Shown here one piece after another: positions 50,201-59,276 of a stretch of DNA of 64,000 nt (within the stretch, counting starts at the first letter, position 1; the number at the start of each line of letters is the position of its first letter). The stretch spans positions 1 through 64,000 of the forward strand of contig CBDIHH010000001.1 of assembly GCA_965279095.1 (NCBI GenBank). The letters run 5' to 3'. The stretch comes from CBDIHH01 sp965279095. GTDB taxonomy: Bacteria > Pseudomonadota > Alphaproteobacteria > Caulobacterales > Caulobacteraceae. Position numbers and translations under genes: made by a program. The notes beneath the pieces are model-generated. The model was not told where the DNA came from, did no database searches, and saw nothing but the letters and a program-made list of their open reading frames with translations.

Positions 50201-52057
50201 CTGCTGTCCAGGCACACCCGGCTGCTGGCGGCCTTCGACCACCGCCATATCTTCCTCGATCCCGACCCGGACGCGGCCGCATCCTTCGGCGAGCGGCAAC
50301 GGCTGTTCGACCTGCCGCGCTCGTCCTGGGCCGACTATGACGCCGGGCTGATCTCGCAGGGCGGGGGCGTCTATCCGCGCACCGCCAAGTCCATCCCCCT
50401 CAGCGGGCCCGTGAAGGCCATGCTGGATGTGTCCGACGAGGCCCTGGCGCCGAGCGACCTGATCCGCGCCATCCTGAAGGCGCCGGCCGAGCTGCTCTAC
50501 ATGGGCGGCATCGGCACCTATGTGAAAGCGCCCACGGAAAGCCACGCCGATGTGGGCGACAAGGCCACCGACCCCCTGCGCATCGACGCGGGGGACCTGC
50601 GGGTCAAGGTGGTGGGCGAGGGCGCGAACCTGGGGTTCACCCAGGCGGGGCGGATCGTCTTCGCGGCGGGCGGCGGTCGGATCAACACCGACGCCATCGA
50701 CAACTCCGCCGGGGTCGATTCCTCCGACCACGAGGTGAACATCAAGATCATGACCGGCGCCGCCGAGCACAAGGGGCGCCTCAGCCGCAAGGCCCGCAAC
50801 ACCCTGCTGGTCAGCATGACGGACGCGGTGGCCGACCATGTCCTGGACCACAACTACCAGCAGACCCTGGCCCTGAGCCTGCAGGAAGCCACCGCCGTCG
50901 CCGACCTCGACAGCCACGCCCGCTTCATGAGCGAGCTGGTCGAGGCGGGGCGGCTGGACCGCAAGGTCGAGGGTCTGCCGGGCCCCTCGGCCCTGATCGA
51001 CCTCGCCAAGGCCGGCAAGGGGCTGACCCGGCCGGAGCTGGCGGTGCTGCTGGCCTATGGCAAGCTGGAGCTGTCGCACGAGATCACCGCCAGCTCGGCG
51101 CCGGAGGACCCCGTGTTCGCCGAGACCCTGAAGGCCTATTTCCCCGCGCCGCTGGCCCGCTTCGGGGCCGAGATGGCCGCCCACCCGCTGCGGCGCGAGA
51201 TCATCGCCACGGTGCTGGCCAACGACATGGTCAACCTGGCGGGGCCCACCTTCCCCCCGCGGCTACGGGCGGCGGCGGGCTGCGACACCCGCGCCCTGGT
51301 GGTGGCCTTCGAGGCGGCGCGACGGGTGTTCCGCATCGACGAGCTGTGGAGCCGCATCAGCGCCCTGGACGCCCAGGCCTCCGCCGTCGTCCAGACCACC
51401 CTCTATCTTGAAACGGCCGCCATGCTGCGCCGCCAGGTGTTCTGGCTGGCCCGCCGCGCGGTGGACGGGGAGATCGGCGTGGAGGCCCTGACGGCGGCCT
51501 ATCGCCCGGCCGCGGACACCCTGCGCAAGGAGGGGGTGGCGCTGTTCTCGCCGTTCGAGCGGGCCTTCGTGGAGGGCCGCATCGCCGCCCACGTCGAGGC
51601 GGGGGCGCCGGCCGACCTGGCGGCCGACGTCGGGGCCCTGGCGCCTTTGGTGGCGACCTCGGACGTCGCCGATGTGGCGCTGGGCTATGGCTGGCCGACC
51701 CTGGCGGTCGGGCGGGTCTATCACCAGATCGGCGCCGCGTTCGGCTTCGACCGCCTGCGCACCGCGGCCTCGTCCCTGGCGGGGGGCGATCAGTTCGAGC
51801 GCCGCGCCGTGCGCCGCCTGATCGAGGACCTGCTCACCGAACAGGCGGCCCTCACCGGGGCGATGGTCGAGGACACCGGGACGGCGCCCGCCACCGCCGA
51901 CGCCCTGCGCCGGGCGGTCGAGGCCTGGACCGCGGGCCGGGCGGGGGGCGCTGCAGCCCAAGAGGCCCTGGCCGAGGTGGAGGCGGCCGAGGGCGGTTGG
52001 ACCTTCGCCAAGCTGACCATCGTCGCCGCGGCCCTGCGCCAGCTGGCCGAGCGCTAG
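47204..52057 (+). CDS. gdhZ: NAD-specific glutamate dehydrogenase, 180-kDa class (GdhZ-like)
   Basis: 1,617 aa, the size of the large L_GDH class. It oxidises glutamate to 2-oxoglutarate and ammonia with NAD. The N-terminal regulatory ACT-like regions hold DSPFLVDSVMGALVEAGV and LDPVGEDRRGDILASVEAAL. The catalytic core has EGVHLRFGPVARGGLRWSDR, KNAVIVPVGAKGGFYPKALP (Lys851), VVGVGDMSGDVFGNGMLLS and VVGEGANLGFTQAGRIVFAA. In Caulobacter crescentus GdhZ also stimulates FtsZ GTPase activity in response to nutrients, tying metabolism to division; that role here is inferred from homology. The N-terminal MNSAVTVAPVGARISRKALA fits an ATG start at 47204. Confidence 0.95.
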   Translation: MNSAVTVAPVGARISRKALADAFALTLGLKGGEALDPVQASFLAQVHAHYAADELADIALDDFGALLHGFWAFGERRKRSETHVHLVPAKGADGQSLGLDVLEAVQTDSPFLVDSVMGALVEAGVTVRAMLHPVVEVGRDKRGARDATAVPRRESMIHVLLDPVGEDRRGDILASVEAALADVRLAVEDFPEMQGLMSRTIAELETTAVGTPDLDEHLAFLRWLQADRFVFLGARVYGYVGGAGGYDPGAPMTQGLSLGILRDPERTVLRSTNEPAVLSAEARRHLGAGAPLVVAKANSRSRVHRRAHMDYIGVKRYDEDGQACGEVRFLGLFTSEAYDQPVQNVPLVRRKVERLLAKAGAAPESHNGRRLRNILESYPRDELFQIDEEALRTIALKILHLYDRPRLRLFARKDPFDRFVSVLLFMPRDRYNAEVASKAGVMLAEAWGGRVSAAYPSFSDAPLARVHYILGLDPGVPRQTPPRDLEARILEAIRTWEDRFEALVRERAPDRAGDILVRYRGAFPLGYRDQFDAADALADIGVLDELADAPVQVRVYAKPGDAAGGLRLKLYRQGEAAALSDILPIVESMGLRALSEHGFPIRRPGDAADLWVHEIVLADPRGAALDLEAVKAPFEEAFEAVWIGQTENDGFNRLVLELGVSWREAALVRALARYRQQTGLDPSQAVQEAALSDNPGIARLILDMFRLKFDTATDADVPARVEQAETAYAAIVAALQTVQSLDADRVLRRLALLVRATKRTNYYQPGEGGQPKPYISFKVASREIDDLPLPKPYREIFVWAPHVEGVHLRFGPVARGGLRWSDRRDDFRTEVLGLAKAQQVKNAVIVPVGAKGGFYPKALPRGGGNDEIRAEGIRAYKTFLFGLLDITDNLDPDGQVIPPPDVIRHEADDAYLVVAADKGTASFSDIANGVAEAYGFWLGDAFASGGSAGYDHKEMAITARGAWEAVKRHFREMGKDIQSQPFTVVGVGDMSGDVFGNGMLLSRHTRLLAAFDHRHIFLDPDPDAAASFGERQRLFDLPRSSWADYDAGLISQGGGVYPRTAKSIPLSGPVKAMLDVSDEALAPSDLIRAILKAPAELLYMGGIGTYVKAPTESHADVGDKATDPLRIDAGDLRVKVVGEGANLGFTQAGRIVFAAGGGRINTDAIDNSAGVDSSDHEVNIKIMTGAAEHKGRLSRKARNTLLVSMTDAVADHVLDHNYQQTLALSLQEATAVADLDSHARFMSELVEAGRLDRKVEGLPGPSALIDLAKAGKGLTRPELAVLLAYGKLELSHEITASSAPEDPVFAETLKAYFPAPLARFGAEMAAHPLRREIIATVLANDMVNLAGPTFPPRLRAAAGCDTRALVVAFEAARRVFRIDELWSRISALDAQASAVVQTTLYLETAAMLRRQVFWLARRAVDGEIGVEALTAAYRPAADTLRKEGVALFSPFERAFVEGRIAAHVEAGAPADLAADVGALAPLVATSDVADVALGYGWPTLAVGRVYHQIGAAFGFDRLRTAASSLAGGDQFERRAVRRLIEDLLTEQAALTGAMVEDTGTAPATADALRRAVEAWTAGRAGGAAAQEALAEVEAAEGGWTFAKLTIVAAALRQLAER

Positions 52058-52091
52058 ACCCAAGGCCGAGGCGAGACGCGGGGGCCCTTCG

Positions 52092-52970
52092 TCAGTCCAG
52101 CCACATCACCGAGCGGGCGTAGTCGAGGTGCAGAACCCGCCCGGCGAAGGCGGGGCCGCCAATGACGCCGGCGAAATCGCCCGGGCTGTCGTCGGGCTGC
52201 ATCTCGTTGGCGTAGTCGGCTTCCACATTGGTCAGGGTCCGGCCCGCCAGGTCCAGGCGATCGAGGTTGGCCATCCGGCTGCGGGACTGACCGCCCAGGC
52301 CGACGGTGGGGACGGGCGTGCCGCGCACCTGGGGGAAGGCGCGCCGGGCCAGGGGTCCATAGAAGGACACCGCGGTGTTGGAGCCGGTATCGATCTGGAA
52401 GCTGCCCTCCACCCGGCGATCGCCCGCCTGGGCGACGGCGCGGATGAAGGGGGTGCTGATGATGCGCAGGCGCGTGGCGCCCGGCGGGGGCCGCACGGCG
52501 GCCGGCTCGGCGAAGCGCGCCTGGCCCGTGCGGTAGTCCAGGGTCAGCACCATACGGCCGAAATAGTCGGCGCCCAGGACGCCGTCCAGGCCGTGGCCGA
52601 ACATGGCCGCGATCTCGGACAGGTCGGTGACGGCGGGGTCGAGCCGCAGGGTCGGCCCGCCGGCGGCCTGGACCGAGACATCGTCGGCCACCCGCCCGTC
52701 GACGAAGCCGCCGCCGCCCCCCAGCACCTGCACCTGGCCGAGGCGCAGGCGGGCGCGGGCGGCGAAGGCGCTGTCCACGAGGCTCGATGGCGCCCCCGTA
52801 TCGACCAGGAACAGGCCTTCGTGGCCGTTCACCTGCACCCGGGCGAAGGCCAGGGCGTGGCTTGTCGCAACGGCCGCAGCCGCCGGCGTCGGCGGCGCCT
52901 GGGCTGCGGCAGGGGCGCCGCCGAGGATCGCGGCGAGGGCCGGCAGCAGGGCGGCGCCGCGACCCCGCAT
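52092..52970 (-). CDS. Retropepsin-like aspartic protease, secreted
   Basis: 292 aa. A signal peptide (ALLPALAAILGGAPAAAQA) is followed by two pepsin-type half-sites: EGLFLVDTGAPSSLVDSAFA and GSFQIDTGSNTAVSFYGPLA, so a single chain has both D-T-G motifs, as in bacterial PepA/SpoIIGA-like two-lobe aspartic proteases. The rest is beta-rich (GLDGVLGADYFGRMVLTLDY). Periplasmic location is inferred. Its ATG overlaps the purH stop by one base (TGATG), so it is coupled to purH, although the functions seem unrelated. Confidence 0.82.
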   Translation of the reverse strand: MRGRGAALLPALAAILGGAPAAAQAPPTPAAAAVATSHALAFARVQVNGHEGLFLVDTGAPSSLVDSAFAARARLRLGQVQVLGGGGGFVDGRVADDVSVQAAGGPTLRLDPAVTDLSEIAAMFGHGLDGVLGADYFGRMVLTLDYRTGQARFAEPAAVRPPPGATRLRIISTPFIRAVAQAGDRRVEGSFQIDTGSNTAVSFYGPLARRAFPQVRGTPVPTVGLGGQSRSRMANLDRLDLAGRTLTNVEADYANEMQPDDSPGDFAGVIGGPAFAGRVLHLDYARSVMWLD

Positions 52971-54583
52971 CAGTGACGGAAGACCCGCACCCCGGTGAAG
53001 GCCATGGTCAGGCCGTGGGCGTCGGCGGCCTCGATCACGGCGGCGTCGCCGATGGAGCCCCCCGGCTGGATCACCGCCGTGGCCCCGGCCTCGGCCGCCT
53101 GGATGAGGCCGTCGGGGAAGGGGAAGAAGGCTTCCGACGCACAGGCCGAGCCCTGCGCCAACGACTGCGGCAGGCCCGCGGCCTCGGCGGCTTCCCCCGC
53201 GCGCAGGGCGGCGATGCGGGCGGAATCGCGGCGGTTCATCTGGCCGGCGCCGACCCCGGCGGTCTGGCCGTCCTTGGCGAAGACGATGGCGTTGGACTTG
53301 ACGTGCTTGGCGATGGTGAAGGCGAACAGCATGTCGCGCACCTCGCTCTCGGTGGGCTGACGCTTGGTGACGATCTTCAGGTCGGCCGCGGTCAGCCGCG
53401 CGTTGTCCCGCGACTGCACCAGGAAGCCCCCCGACACCGAGCGATACACCTCGCCCGCCGCCAGCGGGTCGGGCAGGGCGCCGGCGATCAGCAGGCGCAG
53501 GTTCTTCTTGGCGGCGAAGACGGCGATGGCGTCCTCGTCGGCGTCCGGGGCGATGACCACCTCGGTGAAGACCTTGACGATCTGTTCCGCCGCGGCGCGA
53601 TCCAGCCGGCGGTTGACGGCGACGATGCCGCCGAAGGCCGAGACCGGGTCGCACTGCAGGGCCCGCTCATAGGCCTCGGTCAGGTCGCGGCCCAGGGCCA
53701 CGCCGCAGGGATTGGCGTGCTTGATGATCGCCACCGCGGCGCTCTCGGCCGGGTCGAACTCGGCGATCAGCTCATAGGCGGCGTCGGTGTCGGCGATGTT
53801 GTTGTAGCTGAGCTCCTTGCCCTGCAGCTGCCGGGCCGACGCCACCCCGGGGCGCGCGGCGCCGGTGCGGTAGAAGGCGGCCGACTGGTGCGGGTTCTCG
53901 CCGTAGCGCATGGTCTGGGCGAGGGCGCCGGAGATGGTCTTGCGGGTCGGATAGGCGTCGCCGAGCTGGCCGGCGAACCAGGTCGAGATGGCGGCGTCAT
54001 AGGCCGCGGTGCGCGCGAAGGCGCGGGCGGCGAGGGCCTTGCGCAGGGCGAGCCGGGCGCCGCCCTCGGCCTTCACCGCGTCCAGCACCTCGGCGAGGTC
54101 GGCGGGCTCGGTGCAGACGGCGACATAGCCGTGGTTCTTGGAGCCCGAGCGGATCATCGCCGGGCCGCCGATGTCGATATTCTCGACACAGGCCGCGAAG
54201 TCGCCGCCCTGGGCCACGGTGGCCTCGAACGGGTAGAGGTTCACATACAGCAGGTCGATGCCGCCGATGTTGTGCTCGGTCATGGCCGCGGCGTGGTCGG
54301 GGGCGTCGCGGACCCCGAGCAGGCCGCCGTGGACGATGGGGTTCAGGGTCTTGACCCGGCCGTCCATCATCTCCGGGAAGCCGGTGATGTCGGCGACGTC
54401 CTTCACGGGGAGGCCGGCGGCGGCGATGGCCGCCTTGGTCCCGCCGGTGGAGATCAGCTCGACCCCGGCGTCGTGCAGGATGCGGGCGGCGTCGATCAGG
54501 CCGGTCTTGTCGGATACCGACAGCAGGGCGCGCCGGATCAGATGCAGGTCGGGGGCGGGGGGGAAGGCGGGGGCGGCAGGCAC
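52970..54583 (-). CDS. purH: Bifunctional AICAR transformylase/IMP cyclohydrolase
   Basis: 537 aa, normal size. It performs the last two steps of purine synthesis, formylating AICAR and closing the ring to IMP. The N-terminal IMP cyclohydrolase has ALLSVSDKTGLIDAARILHD, VELISTGGTKAAIAAAGLPV and DGRVKTLNPIVHGGLLGVRD. The C-terminal transformylase has QLQGKELSYNNIADTDAAYE, AIIKHANPCGVALGRDLTEA (catalytic Lys-His) and ASEAFFPFPDGLIQAAEAGA. I use GTG at 54581-54583, since the longer frame upstream is not homologous. It is divergent from the MHYT protein gene. Confidence 0.96.
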   Translation of the reverse strand: MPAAPAFPPAPDLHLIRRALLSVSDKTGLIDAARILHDAGVELISTGGTKAAIAAAGLPVKDVADITGFPEMMDGRVKTLNPIVHGGLLGVRDAPDHAAAMTEHNIGGIDLLYVNLYPFEATVAQGGDFAACVENIDIGGPAMIRSGSKNHGYVAVCTEPADLAEVLDAVKAEGGARLALRKALAARAFARTAAYDAAISTWFAGQLGDAYPTRKTISGALAQTMRYGENPHQSAAFYRTGAARPGVASARQLQGKELSYNNIADTDAAYELIAEFDPAESAAVAIIKHANPCGVALGRDLTEAYERALQCDPVSAFGGIVAVNRRLDRAAAEQIVKVFTEVVIAPDADEDAIAVFAAKKNLRLLIAGALPDPLAAGEVYRSVSGGFLVQSRDNARLTAADLKIVTKRQPTESEVRDMLFAFTIAKHVKSNAIVFAKDGQTAGVGAGQMNRRDSARIAALRAGEAAEAAGLPQSLAQGSACASEAFFPFPDGLIQAAEAGATAVIQPGGSIGDAAVIEAADAHGLTMAFTGVRVFRH

Positions 54584-54815
54584 GGGCGGGCTCCGGAGCG
54601 TTCGAGGAGTGGCCCAGGCGAGCGGCGCAAATGAGGCCGCGCTCCCCGGTGGTGACCCACCTTTCTCGCCAGTTGCGCGGCGGGGCGGAAGATAGCGGCG
54701 AGGGCGCGGATGGCAAGGGCCAGGCTGCCGTTTTGTCGCGGACAAGCCGTCGGCCGACCGACGATTGTTTAACCCTGACCCACTACTCTGGCCGACAGTT
54801 GAGGCGCGTATTGCC

Positions 54816-57227
54816 ATGTTCACTGTTCTTGCTTGTCTGTCCGGGTCCCATGACCGTCGGCTGGTGCTGCTCGCCCTGGCCGTATGCCTGTTCGCCGCCT
54901 TCACGGCGGTCAGTCAGCTGCGGACCCTGCTCGCCGGCCGCGCGCGCCGCCCCGCCGGCCGTCTGGCGGTGGCCGCTGCGGTGACCGGAATCGGCGTGTG
55001 GGCGACTCATTTCATCGCCATGCTTGCCTTCGATCCGCTGGTGCCGTCGGCCTATGACGTGGGGCTGACCCTCCTGTCGCTGGTGGCCGCGATCGGGCTG
55101 ATCGCCTTCGCCTTCGCGGCCGTGTTGAGGACAGACCTGCGCGCCGCCCCGGCGGTGGGCGGGGCGATCCTCGGCCTCGCCGTGGCGGTGATGCACTATA
55201 TCGGGATGGCGGCCTTTCACGTGGCCGGTCGGGTGCTGTGGGATCCGGCGATCGTCGCCGCCTCGGTGATCATCGGCATGGGCCTGGGTGTGGCCGCCAT
55301 GATGGTGGCGAAACGGCCCGAAGGCGGCTGGCTGCGCCATTCCGCCGCCGCCCTGCTGCTGACGGGCGCCATCTGCGGCATGCACTTCACGGCCATGGGC
55401 GCGGCGGCGGTGCTGCCGGACCCGACCATCAGCGTCCTCGACGGCAGCCTGCCGCCGCAAGGGCTGGCCGTTTGGGTGGGCGCCGCCGCCTTGGGACTGC
55501 TGCTTCTCAGCGCCTTCAGCCGCCACACGCAGGTCAACCACCGGCGCGCCGAGAGCCGCCGACGTCGCGACCTCGCCAACATTTCCGTCGAGGGCCTGGT
55601 TGTGTGCGACCAGGGCCGCATCGTCTCGGCCAACGAGAGCTTCGCCGACTTGGCCGGGCGCCCGGAGGCCGCGCTGATCGGGACGCTGTTCGCGGACCTG
55701 TTCGACGAGCCCTCCGTCGGCGAGCGCCTCGCGGCCGCCGGGGCCCGGGCTCAGGGCGAATGCCGCTTCGAAGCCCGGCTCCGCTCGGCGGGCGGCGAGC
55801 CGGTGGCGGTCAAGTTGATCGCTCGAATGATCGCCTTCGGCGGCCGCAGCCAGCAGGGGATCGCGGTGCGCGACCTGCGCGAGCGCTACCGGGCGGACGC
55901 CCAGATCCGCTATCTGGCCCATCACGACCCGCTGACAGGCCTCGCCAATCGCGCCAGTTTCAACGCGCAGCTCGACGGGCACATCGAGCGCCATCGCCGC
56001 CAGGACGACGCCTTCGCCATCCTCTGTCTGGACCTGGACCGATTCAAGCAGATCAACGACGTGTTCGGCCACGCCGCCGGCGACGCGGTGCTCACCGCCA
56101 TCAGCCAGAGGATCTCCGCCACCCTGGACGAGGGCGACGTCCTGGCCCGCCTCGGCGGCGACGAGTTCGCCATCATCCGCCTGGGCCCCAGCCGCCCCGC
56201 AGACCTGTCCGATCTGGCCGAACGCATCCTGGCCGCGGTCTCGCCCGAGGTCTCGTTCGACGGCGGGATCGGAGCGGTGGGGGTGAGCATCGGCATCGCT
56301 CGCTATCCGCAGGACGGCCAGGCCGCCACCGCCGTGCTCGGCAACGCCGACGCCGCCCTCTACAGCGCCAAGGGCGATGGCCGCGGCGTCTATCGCTTCT
56401 TCGATCCCGAGATCGGCGACGACCTGCGCACCCGGAGGGGACTGGAGGTCGACCTGCGCCAGGCTATCGCCCGCGGCGAGCTGAGCGTCGCCTACCAGCC
56501 GCAGGCCACCTTGAAGACCGGCGATATCTTCGGCTTCGAGGCCCTGGCCCGTTGGACGCACCCGCAGCGCGGACCTGTGGAGCCGACAATCTTCATTCGG
56601 GTGGCCGAGGAGACCGGTCTGATCCTGTCGATCGGCGAATGGGTGCTGCGGCAGGCCTGCGCCGAGGCGGCCACCTGGTCGAGGCCCCTGCAGATCGCCG
56701 TGAACATATCGGCGGTGCAGTTGCATGCGGCCGACCTGCCGACCCTGGTCGCCCGCATCCTGGAGGAGACGGGCCTCGCGCCCGAGCGCCTCGAGCTGGA
56801 GATCACCGAGACCGCCCTGGTGCGCGATCTGGACCGGGCGCTATCGGTGCTTAACCGGATCAAGGACCTGGGCGTGAAGGTCGCCATGGACGACTTCGGC
56901 TCCGGCTATTCGTCCCTCGCCAATCTGCGCGCCTTCCCGTTCGACAAGATCAAGATCGACCGCTCCTTCATCCGCAACGTCCACCGCGACGAGGACGCGG
57001 CCACCATCGTGCGCTCGATCGTCGGCATGGCGCGGGGGCTGAAACTGACGGTGCTCGCCGAGGGGGTGGAGACGGCCGAGGAGTTGGCCTTCCTGGGCGA
57101 CGAGCTGTGCGCCGAGGCCCAGGGCTATCTGGTCGGCCGACCCGGCGCCATGACCTCGTTCGCGGCGGCCTTCGCCGACACCCCGGCCGAGAGCCTGGCC
57201 AAGCAGCGGCTGAAACGCCTGGCCTGA
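54816..57227 (+). CDS. MHYT-sensor, PAS, GGDEF and EAL protein (c-di-GMP turnover)
   Basis: 803 aa. Seven N-terminal membrane helices carry three MHYT motifs: GVWATHFIAMLAF, AVMHYIGMAAFHV and CGMHFTAMGAAA, thought to bind metal and sense a small molecule (O2, CO or NO). A PAS-like domain (about residues 265-375) precedes GGDEF (residues 447-451 in RLGGDEFAII) and EAL (residues 575-577 in FEALARW, with DDFGSGYSSL and LAEGVETAEEL). Both catalytic signatures are intact, so it may make or destroy c-di-GMP. I prefer ATG at 54816, which gives the usual MHYT start FTVLACLSGSHDRRLVLL, over TTG at 54765. Confidence 0.92.
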   Translation: MFTVLACLSGSHDRRLVLLALAVCLFAAFTAVSQLRTLLAGRARRPAGRLAVAAAVTGIGVWATHFIAMLAFDPLVPSAYDVGLTLLSLVAAIGLIAFAFAAVLRTDLRAAPAVGGAILGLAVAVMHYIGMAAFHVAGRVLWDPAIVAASVIIGMGLGVAAMMVAKRPEGGWLRHSAAALLLTGAICGMHFTAMGAAAVLPDPTISVLDGSLPPQGLAVWVGAAALGLLLLSAFSRHTQVNHRRAESRRRRDLANISVEGLVVCDQGRIVSANESFADLAGRPEAALIGTLFADLFDEPSVGERLAAAGARAQGECRFEARLRSAGGEPVAVKLIARMIAFGGRSQQGIAVRDLRERYRADAQIRYLAHHDPLTGLANRASFNAQLDGHIERHRRQDDAFAILCLDLDRFKQINDVFGHAAGDAVLTAISQRISATLDEGDVLARLGGDEFAIIRLGPSRPADLSDLAERILAAVSPEVSFDGGIGAVGVSIGIARYPQDGQAATAVLGNADAALYSAKGDGRGVYRFFDPEIGDDLRTRRGLEVDLRQAIARGELSVAYQPQATLKTGDIFGFEALARWTHPQRGPVEPTIFIRVAEETGLILSIGEWVLRQACAEAATWSRPLQIAVNISAVQLHAADLPTLVARILEETGLAPERLELEITETALVRDLDRALSVLNRIKDLGVKVAMDDFGSGYSSLANLRAFPFDKIKIDRSFIRNVHRDEDAATIVRSIVGMARGLKLTVLAEGVETAEELAFLGDELCAEAQGYLVGRPGAMTSFAAAFADTPAESLAKQRLKRLA

Positions 57228-57247
57228 TGCCGCTCCCGCTTCTCCAG

Positions 57248-57345
57248 CCCCGCCCTCAGGGCGGTGCAGGAGAGAGCGCCTCTCCGCCCCCGACCGTAGG
57301 GCGGGGGAGGGGGACCGCCGCTCCCAGAGCGGTGGTGGAGGGGGC
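57248..57345. repeat. GC-rich palindromic repeat
   Basis: Short palindrome CGCCCTCAGGGCG, then CCTCTCCGCCCCC, a GGCGGGGGAGGGGGACCGCC block and GGAGGGGGCTGCGCG, in the convergent gap between the MHYT gene and the dehydratase gene. Same family as the other large repeats. Confidence 0.6.
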
Positions 57346-57407
57346 TGCGCGACGTCAGCCGGATAGGGCGGCGCTGGCCGTCCGACCCCGCCCGCGATTG
57401 GCGACGG

Positions 57408-59276
57408 CTACGCCCCCGGCTTGAACGCCGGCTCCAGGCCCTTCAGCCGCTCGACGACCTCGGTCTGGTCGCGGCGGGCGGCGGCGGCGAGCAGGGCGGC
57501 GAGGGGGGCCTCGAGGTCGGCCCAGCCTATGGGGTCGGCGCGGGCCTCCATCACCCCGTCGGCCGCGGTGCCGCGCACGTCCTCGGCCGCGTAGAAGATC
57601 TCCTCGTAGAGCTTCTCGCCCGGCCGCAGGCCGGTGTGGACGATGGCGATATCCTTTTCCGGACGCAGGCCGTGCAGGCGGATCAACTGGCGGGCGAGAT
57701 CCTCGATCCGCACCGGGTCGCCCATGTCCAGCACATAGACCTGCGCCTCGCCCTCGGCGGCGGGCAGGCTGGCGGCCTGCAGCACCAGGGCGGCCGCCTC
57801 CTGGACGGTCATGAAATAGCGGACCATCTCCGGGTGCGTCAGGGTGACGGGGCCGCCCTGGGCGATCTGGCGTTCGAACAGGGGCACCACCGAGCCGTTG
57901 GAGCCCAGCACATTGCCGAAGCGGACCACGGCGGCGTGGGCGTGGCCGCCGGGGGCCAGGGCCTGGACCGCGCGCTCGGCAACCCGCTTGGTGGCGCCCA
58001 TGACATTGGTGGGATTGACCGCCTTGTCGGTGGAGATGAACACGAAGGCCGAGGCCGTCTCGCGGGCCAGCCGGGCGACATTGATGGCCCCGCCCACATT
58101 GGTCAGCACCGCCTCGGCGGGGTTCATCTCCATGAGCGGCACGTGCTTCAGGGCGGCGGCGTGAAGCACGACCTGCGGCTTTTCCCGCTCGAAGAGCTCT
58201 TCCAGGCGGGCGACGTCGCGCACATCCCCGATCTCTGCCGTCCACGACAGGGCCGCGCCCGTTTCGCGCAGTTCGTGGTCGATGGCGTAGAGGTTGTATT
58301 CCGACGCATCGAGCAGGATCAGCCGCTGCGGGCCGAGGCCGGCGATCTGGCGCACGAGCTCCGAGCCGATGGTGCCGCCGGCGCCCGTCACCAGCACCCG
58401 TCGCCCCTGGATCAGGTGGCGGGCGGCGGCCGTATCGAGGTTGCGCGGCGGGCGGGCCAGCAGGTCGGCCGCCTGGACGGGGGTGAGGGCGGCGCCCCCC
58501 GAGGCGCCCGCCGGCCGGGCGCGGGCGACGGTGCAGCCGGCCTCTCCGGCGGCGGCGATCACCTGGTCGAGCAGGGCGCGGGTCGGCCGCCGGTCGGCCA
58601 GCACCACCTGGGCCGGGCGGCCTTCGCGCGCCTCGATGGCCTTGAGGATGGCGGTGAGATTGGGCAGGGCGCCGATGACCTCGGCGTCGTGCAGGGTGCG
58701 TCCGGCGCCGCCCTCGCCCAGGGTCACCACCCCGGCGATGCGGAACGACTGCTCCGGGTTGCGGCGCATGGCCTGCAGCAGGTGCGAGGCGTCGGCCGGG
58801 GCGCCGACCACCACCGCCGGGGGATGGTCGCGGTCGGCGAAGCGGAACACGGCGCGCAGGTCGCCCGAGGTGGTCAGGTGCGACAGCAACCGGCCGGCGC
58901 CGAGCAGGGCGACGAGGGCCATGGTGGCCAGGAACGGCGTCGAGCGCGGAAAGTCCTCCAGCCGGTTGATGGCGAACAGCACCGGCAGCAACACCAGATT
59001 GGCCACCACCGCGGCGCGGGCGACGCGCACGAGGTCGTTGAGGGTGGTGTAGCGCCACATGCCCCGGTGCAGCCGCATCAGGGCGAACACCACCGCGCAG
59101 ACCGCGATGAACACCAGGGTCGCCGTCCAGATGGCGCCATAGGGGGTCGGCTTGTGCTCGAACCGGTAGCGCAGCAGCATGGTCCCGGCCATGGCCAGGC
59201 CGGCGGCGGCCAGGTCGTGGGCGTAGATCAGGCCTTGGGCGATATCGGCCTTGGCCTTGTGCGGGGCGGCGGTCAT
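57408..59276 (-). CDS. FlaA1/CapD-type membrane-bound sugar-nucleotide dehydratase
   Basis: 622 aa. The N-terminal part has four membrane helices and a small nucleotide-binding-like domain. The C-terminal SDR domain starts VLVTGAGGTIGSELVRQIAG and contains LILLDASEYNLYAIDHELRE, VVLHAAALKHVPLMEMNPAE, VFISTDKAVNPTNVMGATKR and RFGNVLGSNGSVVPLFERQI, as in UDP-GlcNAc 4,6-dehydratases of the WbpM/CapD/FlaA1 group. It probably acts early in making a modified sugar for surface polysaccharide or glycosylation. ATG overlaps the stop of the upstream heparinase gene (59273-59276). Confidence 0.9.
   Translation of the reverse strand: MTAAPHKAKADIAQGLIYAHDLAAAGLAMAGTMLLRYRFEHKPTPYGAIWTATLVFIAVCAVVFALMRLHRGMWRYTTLNDLVRVARAAVVANLVLLPVLFAINRLEDFPRSTPFLATMALVALLGAGRLLSHLTTSGDLRAVFRFADRDHPPAVVVGAPADASHLLQAMRRNPEQSFRIAGVVTLGEGGAGRTLHDAEVIGALPNLTAILKAIEAREGRPAQVVLADRRPTRALLDQVIAAAGEAGCTVARARPAGASGGAALTPVQAADLLARPPRNLDTAAARHLIQGRRVLVTGAGGTIGSELVRQIAGLGPQRLILLDASEYNLYAIDHELRETGAALSWTAEIGDVRDVARLEELFEREKPQVVLHAAALKHVPLMEMNPAEAVLTNVGGAINVARLARETASAFVFISTDKAVNPTNVMGATKRVAERAVQALAPGGHAHAAVVRFGNVLGSNGSVVPLFERQIAQGGPVTLTHPEMVRYFMTVQEAAALVLQAASLPAAEGEAQVYVLDMGDPVRIEDLARQLIRLHGLRPEKDIAIVHTGLRPGEKLYEEIFYAAEDVRGTAADGVMEARADPIGWADLEAPLAALLAAAARRDQTEVVERLKGLEPAFKPGA

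Noticed and set aside
54584..54815. Purine riboswitch before purH
   Set aside because: The region shows no conserved purine-aptamer core or suitable hairpins; it looks like a plain divergent promoter region.
54765..54815. TTG start and CtrA-like TTTAACC motif upstream of the MHYT gene
   Set aside because: ATG at 54816 gives the standard MHYT N-terminus, and the motif is too short and incomplete to call.
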